Source: Flavobacterium urumqiense (GTDB lineage: Bacteria; Bacteroidota; Bacteroidia; Flavobacteriales; Flavobacteriaceae). Taken from it: 64,000 nt of DNA. The stretch covers positions 164,499 through 228,498 of the forward strand of contig NZ_FNVP01000005.1 of NCBI RefSeq assembly GCF_900108015.1, in the 5' to 3' direction. This document shows, in pieces, positions 63,180 through 64,000 of the stretch (position 1 is its first letter; each line of letters opens with the position of its first letter). The translations under genes and the position numbers were made by a program. Under the pieces are notes generated by a model that made no database searches, was not told the DNA's origin, and saw only the letters and a list, made by a program, of their open reading frames with translations.

Positions 63180-64000
63180 TTAAGCTACATTTTTGTAATT
63201 AATTTGATTGTTAAATTCTTCAATAGTTGCATAATTCAAAGCAGAATGTCTCCTTTTTCTGTTGTACCAAATTTCAATGTATTCAAAGATTTCTAGTTTC
63301 ATTTGTTCTTTAGAAATAAGTTTGTTTCCATAAATCAATTCAGTTTTCAAGGATTTAAAAAAGCTTTCCGCTACTGCATTGTCCCAACAATTTCCTTTGC
63401 GGCTCATACTGCGGGTTATTTTTTTATAGGAATCAAGAACATTTACAAACTTTTTGCTTGCATATTGAACACCTCTGTCGGAATGAAAAATCAAACCTTC
63501 CTTAATATTTCGGTTTTTAACCGCCATTTTCCAAGCCTTAAGCGAGGTTTCATCCGTACTCATTCCATCGCTCAAACTCCAACCTATAATTTTTCGGTCG
63601 TACAAATCCATAATAGTTGTCAGGTATACAAATCCCTCTTTGGTTTGAATATAGGTGATATCAGAAACCCAAGCTTTTGAAGGCATTTTTACAATAAACC
63701 CTCTGTTTAATATATTTTCAACGATTAAATAATTATGATTTGAGTTGGTCGTTACTTTGAATTTCTTGCATAATTTACTTCGTAAGCCTAGCTGTTTCAT
63801 ATATTTTGCTACACTAATTCTTGAAATTTTATAACCAATACTCCTAAGTTCTAATGTTATTCTAGGACTTCCGTATCGTTGTTTGGATTCAAAATAAATC
63901 ACTGTTATCTTTTCTTTTATGGCGATTTTTCGTTGCTGTCTTGCAGTGATTGTTTGTTTTTTCCATCGGTAATAACTTCCACTACTCACTTGTAGAACTT
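63180..64000 (-). mobile_element. IS3-family transposase (OrfB part), runs off the window
   Basis: The frame is open to the window edge; 269 residues are read from GTG 63987-63989, and upstream codons (VLQ) continue the family pattern, so the gene is longer. HTH_21 and rve integrase domains: DDE residues Asp110 (WVSDITYI), Asp171 (HSDRGVQY) and Glu208 (VAESFFKSLKTE), and the C-terminal YNRKRRHSALNY. The stop is at 63180. TGAAAACTGCACATTAAG (63161-63178) may belong to the element's end, but the other end is outside. Appears intact as far as seen. Confidence 0.93.

Noticed and set aside
1..64000. CRISPR arrays, tRNA/rRNA genes, prophage or defence islands
   Set aside because: No regular direct repeats with unique spacers, no cloverleaf sequences in the spacers, no phage structural genes, no recognised defence proteins other than the broken toxin-antitoxin pair.

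Overview
The window is chromosomal DNA of a member of the Bacteroidota, almost certainly a Flavobacterium or close relative. Evidence: AT-rich sequence, A-rich ribosome-binding regions, several exact copies of the Bacteroidota -7 promoter element TAnnTTTG, Bacteroidota-type proteins (DnaJ with a half zinc domain, DUF2007, DUF6929-like, an MtaB methylthiotransferase, a TPR/beta-barrel operon) and an IS3 transposase of Bacteroidota type at the right edge. Most genes are core housekeeping genes. I found no CRISPR array, prophage, tRNA, rRNA or recognisable multi-gene defence system.

Layout. 1-3.6 kb (minus): end of an aminotransferase, an RsmI-like methyltransferase, a low-molecular-weight phosphatase and dnaA. 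3.8-9.6 kb: acyl-CoA thioesterase, a ribD/HAD/yigZ operon, a GNAT acetyltransferase, prmC and a MacB-like permease; prmC and the permease converge on a repeat element. 9.9-18.5 kb (plus): hisS with a large insert, grpE-dnaJ, an ABC-2 exporter pair, a sigma-54-type response regulator without a DNA-binding domain, a one-domain DEAD-box-like protein and DUF2007. 18.5-19.1 kb: antitoxin-like gene plus a ParE/RelE toxin killed by a nonsense codon. 19.1-28.4 kb: HAD phosphatase, exported protein, mtaB, SDR, DUF6929-like, PPK2, small barrel, MATE exporter, SPFH protein. 28.8-36.3 kb: amidohydrolase, meaB, AEC carrier, MFS (Fsr-like), 1-Cys peroxiredoxin, a DMT transporter broken by a stop codon, nudK. 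36.6-43.4 kb (minus): purA, fur, spoT, serine hydrolase, SpoU methyltransferase. 43.5-52.8 kb: TRIC channel and a surface-polysaccharide locus (FemAB/GNAT acyltransferase, FdtB-like transaminase, Wzx flippase, two GT4, FdtA-like ketoisomerase, two GT2, FtsE). 53-63.1 kb (plus): large TPR protein, PhzF, plugless beta barrel, GreA-like protein, asnB, YtcJ-like lipoprotein amidohydrolase. 63.2-64 kb: IS3 transposase running off the window.

How the genes work together. FdtA (ketoisomerase), FdtB (aminotransferase) and the neighbouring acyltransferase would make an N-acylated 3-amino-3,6-dideoxyhexose; the glycosyltransferases and Wzx would assemble and export the glycan. GrpE and DnaJ serve a DnaK encoded elsewhere. 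The TPR protein, barrel and GreA-like gene look like a conserved envelope operon with phzF interposed.

The most unusual material is not a protein system but the repeats. One dispersed family has four copies here (9635, 16161, 23813 minus, 33817): the outer ends are conserved, while the cores differ in sequence and are each self-complementary. Other repeats have entered genes: the prmC 3' end, the transaminase loop near its PLP lysine, and the signal-peptide region of the barrel. Two genes (toxin and DMT transporter) carry single clean nonsense codons. The grpE promoter matches both the Bacteroidota -7 element and a sigma-54 -24/-12 site.
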